DNA of 64,000 nucleotides from assembly GCF_009362735.1 (NCBI RefSeq), contig NZ_WHNP01000016.1:1-64000 (forward strand), written 5' to 3'. The DNA comes from Paraburkholderia franconis (GTDB lineage Bacteria; Pseudomonadota; Gammaproteobacteria; Burkholderiales; Burkholderiaceae). The position numbers were made by a program, and so were the translations under genes. Shown one piece after another: positions 43,704-52,291 of the stretch (positions are counted from its first letter, which is position 1; every line of letters begins with the position of its first letter). Below the pieces are notes generated by a model. The model did no database searches. It saw nothing but the letters and a program-made list of their open reading frames with translations, and was not told where the DNA came from.

Positions 43704-44715
43704 GTCGCTGCGCAACGGCGCCGCGCCGCTCGCCTCCAGCGCGTCAGCGCCTGGCGCCTCGCAACCGGGTGCGTCGACGGTAAAGAAAAAACGGCGTCTC
43801 GCGATTCAGCGCGAAATCGTCGTGCTGCTCGCGATGCTCGTCTTCAATCTGCTGTTCACACAGCACTTCTGGTCGCTGCAAACCTTCAACGTCAATCTGA
43901 CACAGGTCGTGACGATCGTGATCGTCGGCATCGGCATGACGCTGGTTGTGGCGACGGGCGGCATCGATCTGTCGGTGGGCGCATCGATGGCGATTGCAGG
44001 CGCGCTCGCGCCGATGCTCTTCATGCACATCGCCGGTCCATCCGGTATCGCGCTCGCGTTCGTGCTGCCCATTCTGGCCGCGGCGCTTTGCGGCGCGTTC
44101 AACGGCTTCCTCGTGACACGGCTAGCCGTGCAGCCGATCGTCGCGACACTCGTGTTGTTCATCGCCGGACGCGGCATCGCGCAGGTCGTCACCGACGGCA
44201 ACCTTCAGGCCTTCAACAATCCCGCGTTTCAGTGGATCGCGCTCGGCAAAGTGGCGGGCATTCCGTTCCAGGTGCTGCTGATGTTCGCGCTTGTCGCGTT
44301 CTTCGCGTGGGTCGTGCGCAAGACGCTGTTCGGCCAGTATCTGCTCGTGACGGGCGGCAACGAAAAGTCGGCGTATCTGAGCGGCGTGCCGACCGCGCGC
44401 GTGAAGATGATCGCGTACACGCTGTGCGCAGCGCTCTCGGGCCTCGCAGGGCTGATTTCGATTTCGGTGAATTCGTCGTCGGATGCGAACGTCGTCGGGC
44501 TCGGCATCGAACTCGACGCGATTGCCGCCGTCGCGGTCGGCGGCACGGCGCTGACGGGCGGCAAAGCGTATATCGGCGGCACGCTGATCGGCGCGCTGAT
44601 CATCCAGTTGCTGCGCTACACGCTGCTCGCGCACGGCATTCCCGATGCGGCCGCGCTCGTCGTCAAGGCCGCCATCATCATCGCGGCCGTGTACGTGCAG
44701 CGGCGCTCGCGCTGA
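43693..44715 (+). CDS. ytfT: Sugar ABC transporter permease (YtfT-like)
   Basis: 340 residues, start overlapping the ytfR end by 11 bases. About nine membrane helices follow a 40-residue Ala/Ser-rich cytoplasmic N-terminus. MTLVVATGGIDLSVGASMAI and DAIAAVAVGGTALTGGKAYI are the hallmark loops of ribose/galactofuranose-type permeases. It forms a heterodimer with the YjfF-like permease. The gene order matches E. coli ytfQRT-yjfF. Confidence 0.94.
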   Translation: MAHESLRNGAAPLASSASAPGASQPGASTVKKKRRLAIQREIVVLLAMLVFNLLFTQHFWSLQTFNVNLTQVVTIVIVGIGMTLVVATGGIDLSVGASMAIAGALAPMLFMHIAGPSGIALAFVLPILAAALCGAFNGFLVTRLAVQPIVATLVLFIAGRGIAQVVTDGNLQAFNNPAFQWIALGKVAGIPFQVLLMFALVAFFAWVVRKTLFGQYLLVTGGNEKSAYLSGVPTARVKMIAYTLCAALSGLAGLISISVNSSSDANVVGLGIELDAIAAVAVGGTALTGGKAYIGGTLIGALIIQLLRYTLLAHGIPDAAALVVKAAIIIAAVYVQRRSR

Positions 44716-44748
44716 AGCACTTCGAACGATTTCGCAGAACACGATCCG

Positions 44749-45735
44749 ATGAAAAAAAACCTGCCCATCCTGATCGCGCTCGTTGCGCTGCTCGTACTCG
44801 GCCTCGTGCGCTACGAGCACTTTGCGTCCGAGTACAACATCATGTCCTTCTGGCGCTACAACTCGATGTTCGCGCTGATCTCCGTCGGCATGGCCTTCGT
44901 GATCATCACGGGCGGCATCGATCTGTCCGTCGGCACGGTGGCCGCGCTGGCGAGCGTCGTGTCGGCCCTCGCGAGTCCGTACGGCGGCTGGATCGCGGTG
45001 CTCGCGGGCGCGGGTGCGGGACTGCTGGTCGGCGTGATCAACGGCGTCATCATCACGCGGATGAAGATCCTTCCGTTCATCACGACGCTCGCGACGAGCC
45101 TCGGCGCGCACGGCCTCGCGCTGCTGCTCGGCAAGAACGACGCCGTGTCGGTTTCGTCGGATACGAACTTCGCCAACTTCGGCCAGGGCGATCTGTTCGG
45201 CCTGCCGATTCCCGGCCTCATCGCGCTCGTCGCCGCCGTCGCGGGCTGGCTCGCACTGCGCAGCACGCGCTTTGGCCGGCATTCGCTGGCGATCGGCGGC
45301 AGCGAGGAAGCGGCGCGGCTGATGGGCCTGAACGTGAACCGCACGCTGGTCGCCGTGTATGCGGTGAGCGGCTTGCTGGCGGGGCTGGCGGGTGTGATTC
45401 TCGCCGCGCAGTTCGGCGCGGGGCAGCCGAATGAAGGCGTCGGCTGGGAGTTGTTCGCGATCTCGGCCGTCGTGCTGGGCGGCACGCTGCTGACGGGCGG
45501 CGAAGGATCGATCGCGATGACGATCGCGGGCGTGTTGCTGCTCGGCCTCGTGTTCAACCTGCTGAACTTCGAAAACGGGCTCGGCTACATCAGCCTGTCG
45601 GCGTACTGGCAGTCGGTGATTCGCGGCGTGTTCCTGCTGCTCGTGATCGTGCTGCAAGCGCGCGTGCTCAAGCAGCGCGCGCACAAGCGCCCGCTCGCGG
45701 AAACAGGCGCGGATGCAGGACCGGCTGCGAGTTGA
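44749..45735 (+). CDS. yjfF: Sugar ABC transporter permease (YjfF-like)
   Basis: 328 residues with about nine helices and the same motifs as its partner: MAFVIITGGIDLSVGTVAAL and ISAVVLGGTLLTGGEGSIAM. It follows ytfT after 33 bases and completes the importer. It is the last gene of the operon. The short Lys/Arg-rich C-terminus (LKQRAHKRPLAETG) is cytoplasmic. Confidence 0.93.
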   Translation: MKKNLPILIALVALLVLGLVRYEHFASEYNIMSFWRYNSMFALISVGMAFVIITGGIDLSVGTVAALASVVSALASPYGGWIAVLAGAGAGLLVGVINGVIITRMKILPFITTLATSLGAHGLALLLGKNDAVSVSSDTNFANFGQGDLFGLPIPGLIALVAAVAGWLALRSTRFGRHSLAIGGSEEAARLMGLNVNRTLVAVYAVSGLLAGLAGVILAAQFGAGQPNEGVGWELFAISAVVLGGTLLTGGEGSIAMTIAGVLLLGLVFNLLNFENGLGYISLSAYWQSVIRGVFLLLVIVLQARVLKQRAHKRPLAETGADAGPAAS

Positions 45736-45835
45736 AATCCGTGCGTCGCGGGCGTTCAAACGGGCGTTGGCGAGAGTAAGATCGCGATTCCCTTTTTGCC
45801 CAACGCGCCGCCGCCCGGTGCGGTATATCGTCGCC

Positions 45836-46477
45836 ATGCATCACTACCTGCCGATCCTGCTGCAAATCGCCATCGTCTATCTGGTCGCGCTCGTGAGTCC
45901 CGGCCCCAACTTCTTCATGATCACGCAGCTGTCGCTGGCGGGACGGCGCGGACTCGGCGCAGCGTCGGCGCTGGGCGTCGGCACGGCATCGACGATCTGG
46001 GCCTCGCTCGCAATGCTCGGCTTCGCCACCGTGCTACAGCGGATCGACTGGCTGTACAACGGCATCCGCATCGCGGGCGCGGTGTATCTCGTGTGGTTCG
46101 GCTTCAAGCTGCTGCGTTCGAGCGCGAAGCTCGGCGACGCCGCCACCGCCGTGGTCGAGACGCCGCCCGCGAGCGACCGAGGCGCATATTTCCGCGCGTG
46201 GCGCTCGGGGCTGCTCACGTGCCTGACGAATCCGAAGTCTTGCGCGTTCTGGACCAGCGTGTTCGCGACGATGTTTCCCGCTCATCCGCCGACGTGGTTC
46301 TACGGCGTCGCGCTCGCGATGATCGCGACGATGTCGGCGAGCTGGTACAGCAGCGTCGCGCTGATGTTCGCGACGGAGCGCACGCAGCGCGGCTATCGAC
46401 GCCTGCGCCGGCCGATCGACGGCCTGTGCGGCGCGGTGCTCGTCGGGCTCGGCGCGAAGCTCGCAGCGGAAAGCTGA
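45836..46477 (+). CDS. LysE/RhtB-family amino acid exporter
   Basis: 213 residues with about six helices. VALVSPGPNFFMITQLSLAG near residue 15 and GLLTCLTNPKSCAFWTSVFA near residue 125 are the LysE/RhtB signature segments. It exports an amino acid or homoserine-lactone-like compound. The ATG at 45836 begins the first helix; the frame is open upstream but without homology. It follows the ytf operon by 100 bases and is probably independent. Confidence 0.92.
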   Translation: MHHYLPILLQIAIVYLVALVSPGPNFFMITQLSLAGRRGLGAASALGVGTASTIWASLAMLGFATVLQRIDWLYNGIRIAGAVYLVWFGFKLLRSSAKLGDAATAVVETPPASDRGAYFRAWRSGLLTCLTNPKSCAFWTSVFATMFPAHPPTWFYGVALAMIATMSASWYSSVALMFATERTQRGYRRLRRPIDGLCGAVLVGLGAKLAAES

Positions 46478-46985
46478 CGGCACACGCCGCGTCGCGGGTT
46501 CCAGCTTCGCCAGCAGGGTCAATGCTGCGGTGCGTGAACCGTTTCCGGTATTATCCCGAAATAGCGCTTACCAGCGCCCTGTGGAGCGGCCGCCGTCATC
46601 CGGCGACTACAGGCAAGCGCCCGTCACGCGGGCGTGGTCCGATGCCCAAAGCGGTGGGCGAGACCCGAAGGGCAACACCCGCGACGGTCGGCAGCCGGGC
46701 ACAGGACCCAGTTCCGTACCACCCCAGCAGTGCGCGCCAGCCACGCCGCAGTCGTCCGTTCCGGCGAAATCGAACGACAGCCCGAACGACAGGCGCGTCG
46801 GCGCTGGACAGATCTCCGGTTCACCGCCCAACCCGCCGCGGCAATGCCCGGTGTGCTGACGCGGTAAAATAGCGAATTACGCGTCATGCCCATGTCGCTG
46901 GCGACACGGGACGATGCATTGCCTTTGCCGTGCCGGCCTCGCTTTTTGTTGCGGCCGACCTTGTTTTCGCACCATCGAAGAAGCC
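46478..46985. other. 500-bp GC-rich intergenic region with strong secondary structure
   Basis: No protein gene is supported. It holds the candidate RNA listed separately and, at about 46862-46867, a TAAAAT -10-like box in front of fpr. Confidence 0.5.
46561..46810 (+). ncRNA. Candidate structured RNA upstream of fpr
   Basis: A TATTAT -10-like box (46549-46554) precedes a 250-base stretch closed by CCAGCGCC (46571-46578) and GGCGCTGG (46800-46807). Inside are successive hairpins: CCTGT...ACAGG enclosing CGCCG/CGGCG, CGCCCG/CGGGCG near 46620 and GCCCA/TGGGC near 46645. It does not contain the conserved motifs of RNase P RNA, tmRNA, signal recognition particle RNA or a cobalamin, FMN or TPP riboswitch. 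It may be a 6S-type or lineage-specific RNA, or simply structured GC-rich leader. Strand is inferred from the promoter-like box only. Confidence 0.35.
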
Positions 46986-47756
46986 ATGAGCAACCTGAAT
47001 CCACAAACCGTCCTGAGCGTCCATCACTGGACCGATACGCTTTTCAGCTTCACCTGCACGCGCGATGCGTCGTTCCGCTTCGAGAATGGCCAGTTCACGA
47101 TGGTCGGCCTCGAAGTCGACGGCAAGCCGCTGATCCGCGCCTACAGCATGGCGAGCGCGAACTACGAAGAGAACCTCGAATTCCTGAGCATCAAGGTGCA
47201 GGACGGTCCGCTGACGTCGCGTCTGCAGCACCTGAAGGTCGGTGACCAGGTGCTGATCGGCAAGAAGCCGACGGGCACGCTGATGGCCGACAACCTGCTG
47301 CCCGGCAAGACGCTGTGGCTGCTGTCGACGGGCACGGGCCTGGCGCCGTTCATGTCGATCATCAAGGACCCGGACATTTATGACCGCTACGAAAAGGTCG
47401 TGCTGACGCATACCTGCCGTTTCGTCGACGAACTGGCGTACAAGGAATACATCACGGATCACCTGCCGGCGCACGAGCACATCGGCGAACTGATCCGCGA
47501 CAAGCTGGTGTACTACCCGACCGTCACGCGCGAGGCGTTTGCGAACCGTGGCCGCATCACGGATCTGATCGAAACGAAGAAGCTGTTCGACGACCTCGAC
47601 CTGCCGCACTTCTCGCTGGAAAACGACCGCGTGATGCTCTGCGGCAGCCCGCACATGCTGCGCGACACGCGTGAACTGCTCGACAGCATGGGCTTCCAGG
47701 AAGGCAGCAACAACTCGCCTGGCCATTACGTCGTCGAAAAGGCGTTCGTCGGTTAA
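46986..47756 (+). CDS. fpr: Ferredoxin--NADP(+) reductase
   Basis: 256 residues. FAD-binding motifs RAYSMASANYEENLEFLSIK and the GPLTSRLQHL segment, then the NADPH-binding LLSTGTGLAPFMSIIKDP and the C-terminal EGSNNSPGHYVVEKAFVG match bacterial Fpr of the subclass I type, which shuttles electrons between NADPH and ferredoxin or flavodoxin, often in oxidative stress and iron release. The start at 46986 begins the conserved SNLNPQTVLSVHHWTDTLFS. A strong terminator follows. Confidence 0.95.
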   Translation: MSNLNPQTVLSVHHWTDTLFSFTCTRDASFRFENGQFTMVGLEVDGKPLIRAYSMASANYEENLEFLSIKVQDGPLTSRLQHLKVGDQVLIGKKPTGTLMADNLLPGKTLWLLSTGTGLAPFMSIIKDPDIYDRYEKVVLTHTCRFVDELAYKEYITDHLPAHEHIGELIRDKLVYYPTVTREAFANRGRITDLIETKKLFDDLDLPHFSLENDRVMLCGSPHMLRDTRELLDSMGFQEGSNNSPGHYVVEKAFVG

Positions 47757-47820
47757 GCATTTAGCCGTATCAGCCGCAGCGCGACCCTTGGTCGCGGCCG
47801 CGCGAGCCGCATCACCCGAA

Positions 47821-47850
47821 ACCGGAGCCTTCGCGCTCCGGTTTTTCTTT
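47821..47850 (+). terminator. Terminator of fpr
   Basis: ACCGGAGC and GCTCCGGT (8 bp, 6-base loop) are followed by TTTTCTTTT, 65 bases after the fpr stop. Confidence 0.92.
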
Positions 47851-48271
47851 TGGCGCGCGCTTTTCCTCTCGTCGAACGGCTGGTGGATCGCGCGTCACCG
47901 CCCGGCACTCAGTCGGACACGCGGTTACAAATTCCATGACCATCGATCTATTTTCTGTGTAGGTATTTTTCTGACACAAAAGGCCACCGACTTGATCCTC
48001 TGCGTGAAAAATGCGCGGCGAGCCCCCATAGACGGCCATTTTTTCTTTTTTTAAGATATGATCGAAACGCAGCGCCATTTGACAGACTATTAACAAAACT
48101 GTCGTTTTTGTTACAGAATGTAAATTTCGTTACGTCACGGCGTAGCGTTTTTCCGTCGCGGATCGTGCTGCGGCGGACATATCTGGGGATCAGGGTTCGC
48201 ATGCGTTCTTTCGTCTATGTGCCGTCGGTGTCTGGCTGCCGTTTCGGCCCATCCGTTTCGTGAGCAGGACC
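47851..48271. other. AT-rich leader region of the two-component system
   Basis: No gene is supported. 47935-48135 is AT-rich, with T-runs and an ACAG/CTGT inverted repeat near 48084-48110. This is likely the promoter region of the kinase/regulator operon and a potential H-NS target. Confidence 0.45.
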
Positions 48272-49165
48272 ATGGATACGTCGATCGTCGTCCCGATGCA
48301 CGCGCACAGCACGGCCGCGCTCGCGAGCGACGCGCAGCAGCCGGAACAGCGTGCGTCCGACCGTCTCGCGAGCCGTTCCCGCGCCGCCCGCAAGCCGTCT
48401 GCTCCCGCCACGCTGGCGTCATCGCGCGATGACGTCGCGCGTCTGCAGGCGCGCGTGCGAGAACTGGCCGCCGAGCTGACACGCACGCAGGAAGCCACGC
48501 GCCGCCAGGTCGCGCACGAACTGCACGACAGCGTGGGTGCCGAACTGACGGCCGCGCGCTTCGCGCTGGCCGGCATCGAAACGTGGCTGCCCGTCGACGC
48601 GCCGGCGCAATGCGCGGCCGCGCTCGCAACGGCGCAGCGCTCACTCGACGCCGTGACGGAAGCCGCCCAGCACGCCGTCGCCGACCTGCACGCGCCGACC
48701 CTCGACAAAGGCATCGTCAACGCGCTGTCGCACTGGACCCACAGCTTCGCCGCACGCACGGGCCTGCGCATGAGCTTCGTGTGCGCCGCCGATGCGCGCC
48801 TCACGCGCCTTTCCGCCGATGCGTCGCTGGCCGTGTTCCGCGTCGCGCAGGAAGCGCTCAACAACGTCGCGAAACACGCGCGCGCGGCGGGCGCCGACAT
48901 GCGCATCGAATCCACTTCCACCCATCTGAGCATCGTCGTCAGCGACGACGGCATCGGCATTCCGCCGCACGCAGGCCACGACGAGCGCCAGTTCGGCCTC
49001 GCGGGCATGCGCGCGCGCTGCAATGCGTTCGACGGCGAGCTGCGCATTACCGCCGCTCCCGCCGGTCAGCCGCGCGGCACCAGCGTGCAGGCCCGTTTCG
49101 CGTGGAAAGCGCTACTCGGCAACGCGTCGCGCCCGCGCGCGCGGCGCACGGCAATCCGCCTGTGA
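48272..49165 (+). CDS. NarL-type sensor histidine kinase, soluble (HisKA_3)
   Basis: 297 residues. ATG 48272 is preceded by AGGA at short spacing; a GTG at 48260 is the alternative. After a 55-residue low-complexity N-terminus and a coiled coil (DDVARLQARVRELAAELTRT), the HisKA_3 motif RRQVAHELHDSVGAEL carries the phospho-acceptor His near 95, followed by HATPase (EALNNVAKHARAAGA, DDGIGIPP, FGLAGMRARC). No membrane or sensor domain is present, so the input must come by another protein or a cytoplasmic ligand. It forms an operon with the response regulator 16 bases downstream. Confidence 0.9.
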   Translation: MDTSIVVPMHAHSTAALASDAQQPEQRASDRLASRSRAARKPSAPATLASSRDDVARLQARVRELAAELTRTQEATRRQVAHELHDSVGAELTAARFALAGIETWLPVDAPAQCAAALATAQRSLDAVTEAAQHAVADLHAPTLDKGIVNALSHWTHSFAARTGLRMSFVCAADARLTRLSADASLAVFRVAQEALNNVAKHARAAGADMRIESTSTHLSIVVSDDGIGIPPHAGHDERQFGLAGMRARCNAFDGELRITAAPAGQPRGTSVQARFAWKALLGNASRPRARRTAIRL

Positions 49166-49181
49166 ATACCGGTATTTCCTC

Positions 49182-49838
49182 ATGAGCTTGCGCATTCTGA
49201 TTGCCGAAGATCACGCCGTCGTTCGCGAGGGCGTGCGGCAGCTGTTGATCGACAGGGGTGTCGCCGATGACGTCGACGAGGCGCAGACGGGCGGCGAAGC
49301 GCTCGCACACGCCTCGAAGCACCTGTACGACGTGATCCTGCTCGACATCTCGCTGCCGGACATGAATGGCGTCGAGGTGTTGAAGCGCCTGAAGCGCAAG
49401 GTGCCGCGCATCCCCGTGCTGATGTTTTCGATGTATCGCGAGGATCAGTACGCGGTGCGAGCGCTGAAGGCGGGCGCGGCAGGCTATCTGTCGAAGACGG
49501 TCGACACCGTGCAGATGATCGCCGCGATCCAGCAGGTCGCGGCAGGCCGCAAGTACGTGAGCCCCGCGATGGCGGAAGCGCTCGCCGACTATGTGTCATA
49601 CGACGGTGAGCAGATGCCGCACGAAAAGCTCTCGGACCGCGAATACCAGACGCTGTGCATGCTCGCATCGGGCAAACGGCTGACGGATATTGCGGTTGCG
49701 CTGTCGCTGTCGGTGAAGACGGTGAGCGTCTACCGCACGCGGCTGCTCGAAAAGATGAAGCTGCGCAACAACGCCGAGCTGACCTTCTACGTGATGAGCA
49801 ACCGTCTCGTCGATCTGAACCCTGCGATGACGGCCTGA
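49182..49838 (+). CDS. NarL/FixJ-family response regulator
   Basis: 218 residues. The receiver domain has AEDHAVVREG, the phospho-acceptor Asp near residue 55 (VILLDISLPDMNG) and the Lys in GYLSKTVD. The LuxR-type DNA-binding domain follows (KLSDREYQTLCMLASGKRLT, then LSLSVKTVSVYRTRLLEKMK). It pairs with the upstream kinase. Its regulon is not evident; the APC permease 170 bases downstream has its own leader. Confidence 0.94.
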   Translation: MSLRILIAEDHAVVREGVRQLLIDRGVADDVDEAQTGGEALAHASKHLYDVILLDISLPDMNGVEVLKRLKRKVPRIPVLMFSMYREDQYAVRALKAGAAGYLSKTVDTVQMIAAIQQVAAGRKYVSPAMAEALADYVSYDGEQMPHEKLSDREYQTLCMLASGKRLTDIAVALSLSVKTVSVYRTRLLEKMKLRNNAELTFYVMSNRLVDLNPAMTA

Positions 49839-50009
49839 TCGATCGCGCGGCGACGCGACACGATGCGGCGCGACGCCGCGCCGCGACCGCAAGTCGCGCG
49901 CGCCCGTTGCACGCCATAAAGGGCTTGCCAGCCCACTTCCGCTAAAATTGCGGGTTTTCCCCGACATTGGCCGCGCCCCACACGCGTGCTTCACAGGAGA
50001 CCCCGCCAG

Positions 50010-51407
50010 ATGTCCCTTTTTCGTAAGAAGAACGTCGAGCACATGATCGCCGGCGCACAGGCCGCCGGCCTGAAAAAAGCGCTCGGCGCGCTCGATCTCA
50101 CCTTTCTCGGCGTCGGCGCCATCATCGGCACCGGCATCTTCGTGCTGACGGGCACGGGCGCCGTGCAGGCCGGCCCGGCGCTGATGCTGTCGTTCATCAT
50201 CGCGGCCATCGCGTGCGGCTTCGCGGCGCTCGCCTACGCCGAATTCGCGTCGACGATTCCCGTCGCCGGCTCGATCTATACGTACTCATACGCGACGCTC
50301 GGCGAACTGGCCGCGTGGATCATCGGCTGGGATCTGATGCTCGAATACGGCCTCGCGACGTCGGCAGTGTCGGTCGGCTGGTCCGGCTATCTGCAATCGC
50401 TGCTGTCGGGCTTCGGCATTTCGCTGTCCGTCGCGCTGACGGCGGCGCCCGGCGCGCTGCCCGGCCACGAGACGCTCTTCAACCTGCCCGCCTTCCTCGT
50501 GATGATGGCGATCACGACGCTGCTGTCCGTCGGCGTGCGCGAATCGACGCGCGTGAACAACCTGATGGTCGCGATCAAGGTGACGGTCGTGCTGCTGGTG
50601 ATCGCCGTCGGCGCGTTCCATGTGACGCCCGCAAAATGGCATCCGTTCATGCCGAACGGCTGGAACGGCGTATTCGGCGCGGCGGCCGTGATGTTCTTCG
50701 CGTTCATCGGCTTCGACTCGGTGTCGTCGGCGGCGGAAGAGGTGAAGAACCCGAAGCGCGATCTGCCCATCGGCATCATTGCGTCGCTCGGCGTGTGCGC
50801 GGTGCTGTACGTCGCCGTGGCCGCCGTCGTGACGGGCATCGTGCCGTCGGCGCAGTTCGCGAACGTCTCGCACCCGGTGTCGTACGCATTGCAGGTCGCG
50901 GGGCAGAACTGGGTCGCGGGCTTCATCGATCTCGGCGCCGTGCTCGGCATGCTGACCGTGATTCTCGTGATGGCATATGGCCAGACGCGCGTGATCTTCG
51001 CGATGTCGCGCGACGGCCTGCTGCCGGCCGCGCTGTCGAAAGTGCATCCGCGCTTCGCGACGCCGTTCGCGACGACGTGGCTCGTCGGCATCGTCTTCGG
51101 TCTGATCGGCGCGCTCGTGCCGCTCAACGTGTTGGCCGAGCTGATCAACATCGGCACGCTCGCGGCGTTCTCGATGGTGTCGATCGCCGTGCTCGTCCTG
51201 CGCCGTACGCATCCCAACCTGCCGCGCGCGTTCCGCTGCCCGGGCGTGCCCGTCTTGCCCGTGCTCGCCGTCGCGTCGTGTCTGTTCCTGATGGTCAATC
51301 TGAGCGCCGTCACGTGGATCGCGTTCGTGATCTGGCTCGTGATCGGTATGGTCGTGTACTTCGGCTACTCGCGCCGTCATTCGAAACTGGCACACGGTCA
51401 GCATTGA
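50010..51407 (+). CDS. APC-family amino acid permease
   Basis: 465 residues with twelve helices. KKALGALDLTFLGVGAIIGT and GIFVLTGTGAVQAGPALMLS form the first helix region of the cationic amino acid transporter (CAT/YhdG-like) branch; FFAFIGFDSVSSAAEEVKNP is the family signature between helices 6 and 7. It imports an amino acid by proton symport. The start at 50010 has CAGGAGA about 10 bases upstream. It is monocistronic with its own terminator. Confidence 0.93.
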   Translation: MSLFRKKNVEHMIAGAQAAGLKKALGALDLTFLGVGAIIGTGIFVLTGTGAVQAGPALMLSFIIAAIACGFAALAYAEFASTIPVAGSIYTYSYATLGELAAWIIGWDLMLEYGLATSAVSVGWSGYLQSLLSGFGISLSVALTAAPGALPGHETLFNLPAFLVMMAITTLLSVGVRESTRVNNLMVAIKVTVVLLVIAVGAFHVTPAKWHPFMPNGWNGVFGAAAVMFFAFIGFDSVSSAAEEVKNPKRDLPIGIIASLGVCAVLYVAVAAVVTGIVPSAQFANVSHPVSYALQVAGQNWVAGFIDLGAVLGMLTVILVMAYGQTRVIFAMSRDGLLPAALSKVHPRFATPFATTWLVGIVFGLIGALVPLNVLAELINIGTLAAFSMVSIAVLVLRRTHPNLPRAFRCPGVPVLPVLAVASCLFLMVNLSAVTWIAFVIWLVIGMVVYFGYSRRHSKLAHGQH

Positions 51408-51798
51408 TCGCAAACACTCGCGCCGCCACAGCAATAACAAAGGCGCATTGAACGAAACGGCACGCGCGGCGTGCCGTTTTGCATTTCAGGCGTCAAGGCG
51501 TCAATCGGGACGCGTGCCGCGCAAGTTCCACACCCCAAGCGCAACAACGCAAGTGCAATGCAATGCAATGCAAGCACGTGCACCGCAGCATCTTCTCAAC
51601 CTCAACGATCTGTCATTCCCTGTGCGGTTCGCCCCATAGCCTGCTACCCTTTTTTGTGTTTTACTTTTTGGCACAAAGATAAAAGCACCAACCGAACCGG
51701 ACCCTCACAGCAGGCAGGCGGTAGGTAGTGAAGGCGGGCCCGAGCCGGTTTCGCCCCATCCGGGGCTCATTCCAAGGGCGTCCCCAAGGAGACAGTTC
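51408..51798. other. Intergenic region ahead of the cox-like operon
   Basis: Apart from the terminator at 51456-51480 no gene is supported. A short run of GCAAT repeats occurs at about 51555-51571. The promoter of the molybdenum hydroxylase operon must lie here, but no clear box was found. Confidence 0.45.
51456..51480 (+). terminator. Terminator of the APC permease gene
   Basis: AACGGCACGC and GCGTGCCGTT form a perfect 10-bp stem with a 3-base loop followed by TTGC, 50 bases after the stop. The T-run is short. Confidence 0.8.
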
Positions 51799-52281
51799 AT
51801 GGCGATCAGCATCAGTCTGACGGTGAACGGTTCACCCGTCACCGCGAGCGTCGAGCCACACACCCTGCTTGTCCAGTTTCTACGCGAACAGTTGCGGCTG
51901 ACGGGTACGCACGTCGGCTGCGACACCGCGCAATGCGGCGCGTGCACGGTTCATCTGAACGGCCGCGCGATCAAGTCCTGCAACATGCTCGCCGTGCAGG
52001 CCGAAGGCCAGCAGGTCACGACCATCGAAGGACTGTCGAAGAACGGCGAGCTGCATCCGATGCAAGCCGCTTTCCGCGAATGCCACGGCCTGCAGTGCGG
52101 CTTCTGCACGCCGGGCATGGTGATGAGCGCGACCGCGCTCGCCGAAGCGAATCCGGACATTACGGAAGACGACGTGCGTCGTCAGCTCGTCGGCAACCTG
52201 TGCCGCTGCACGGGCTATCACAACATCGTCAAGGCTGTCATTCAGGGCGCGGCCGGCATGAAAGCCGGCGCGACCGCCTGA
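51799..52281 (+). CDS. 2Fe-2S subunit of molybdenum hydroxylase (CoxS-like)
   Basis: 160 residues. The N-terminal plant-type cluster has GTHVGCDTAQCGACTVHLNG plus a later Cys (IKSCNML); the C-terminal all-helical cluster has CGFCTPGMVM and GNLCRCTGYHNIVKAV. This is the small subunit of the xanthine oxidase/CO dehydrogenase family, carrying electrons from the Mo site to FAD. It heads an operon S-L-M followed by maturation genes. The ATG has AAGGAGA 6-12 bases upstream. Confidence 0.94.
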   Translation: MAISISLTVNGSPVTASVEPHTLLVQFLREQLRLTGTHVGCDTAQCGACTVHLNGRAIKSCNMLAVQAEGQQVTTIEGLSKNGELHPMQAAFRECHGLQCGFCTPGMVMSATALAEANPDITEDDVRRQLVGNLCRCTGYHNIVKAVIQGAAGMKAGATA

Positions 52282-52291
52282 GGAGCCCGCC

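Noticed and set aside
46549..46810. Cobalamin riboswitch, RNase P RNA or 6S RNA
   Set aside because: The conserved boxes of cobalamin riboswitches and RNase P were looked for on both strands and not found, and the multi-hairpin shape does not match the single rod with central bubble of 6S RNA. It was therefore left as an unnamed candidate.
46530..46859. 109-codon plus-strand frame upstream of fpr
   Set aside because: Pro/Ser/Arg-rich with no motif or ribosome site; strong nested inverted repeats fit structured RNA better.
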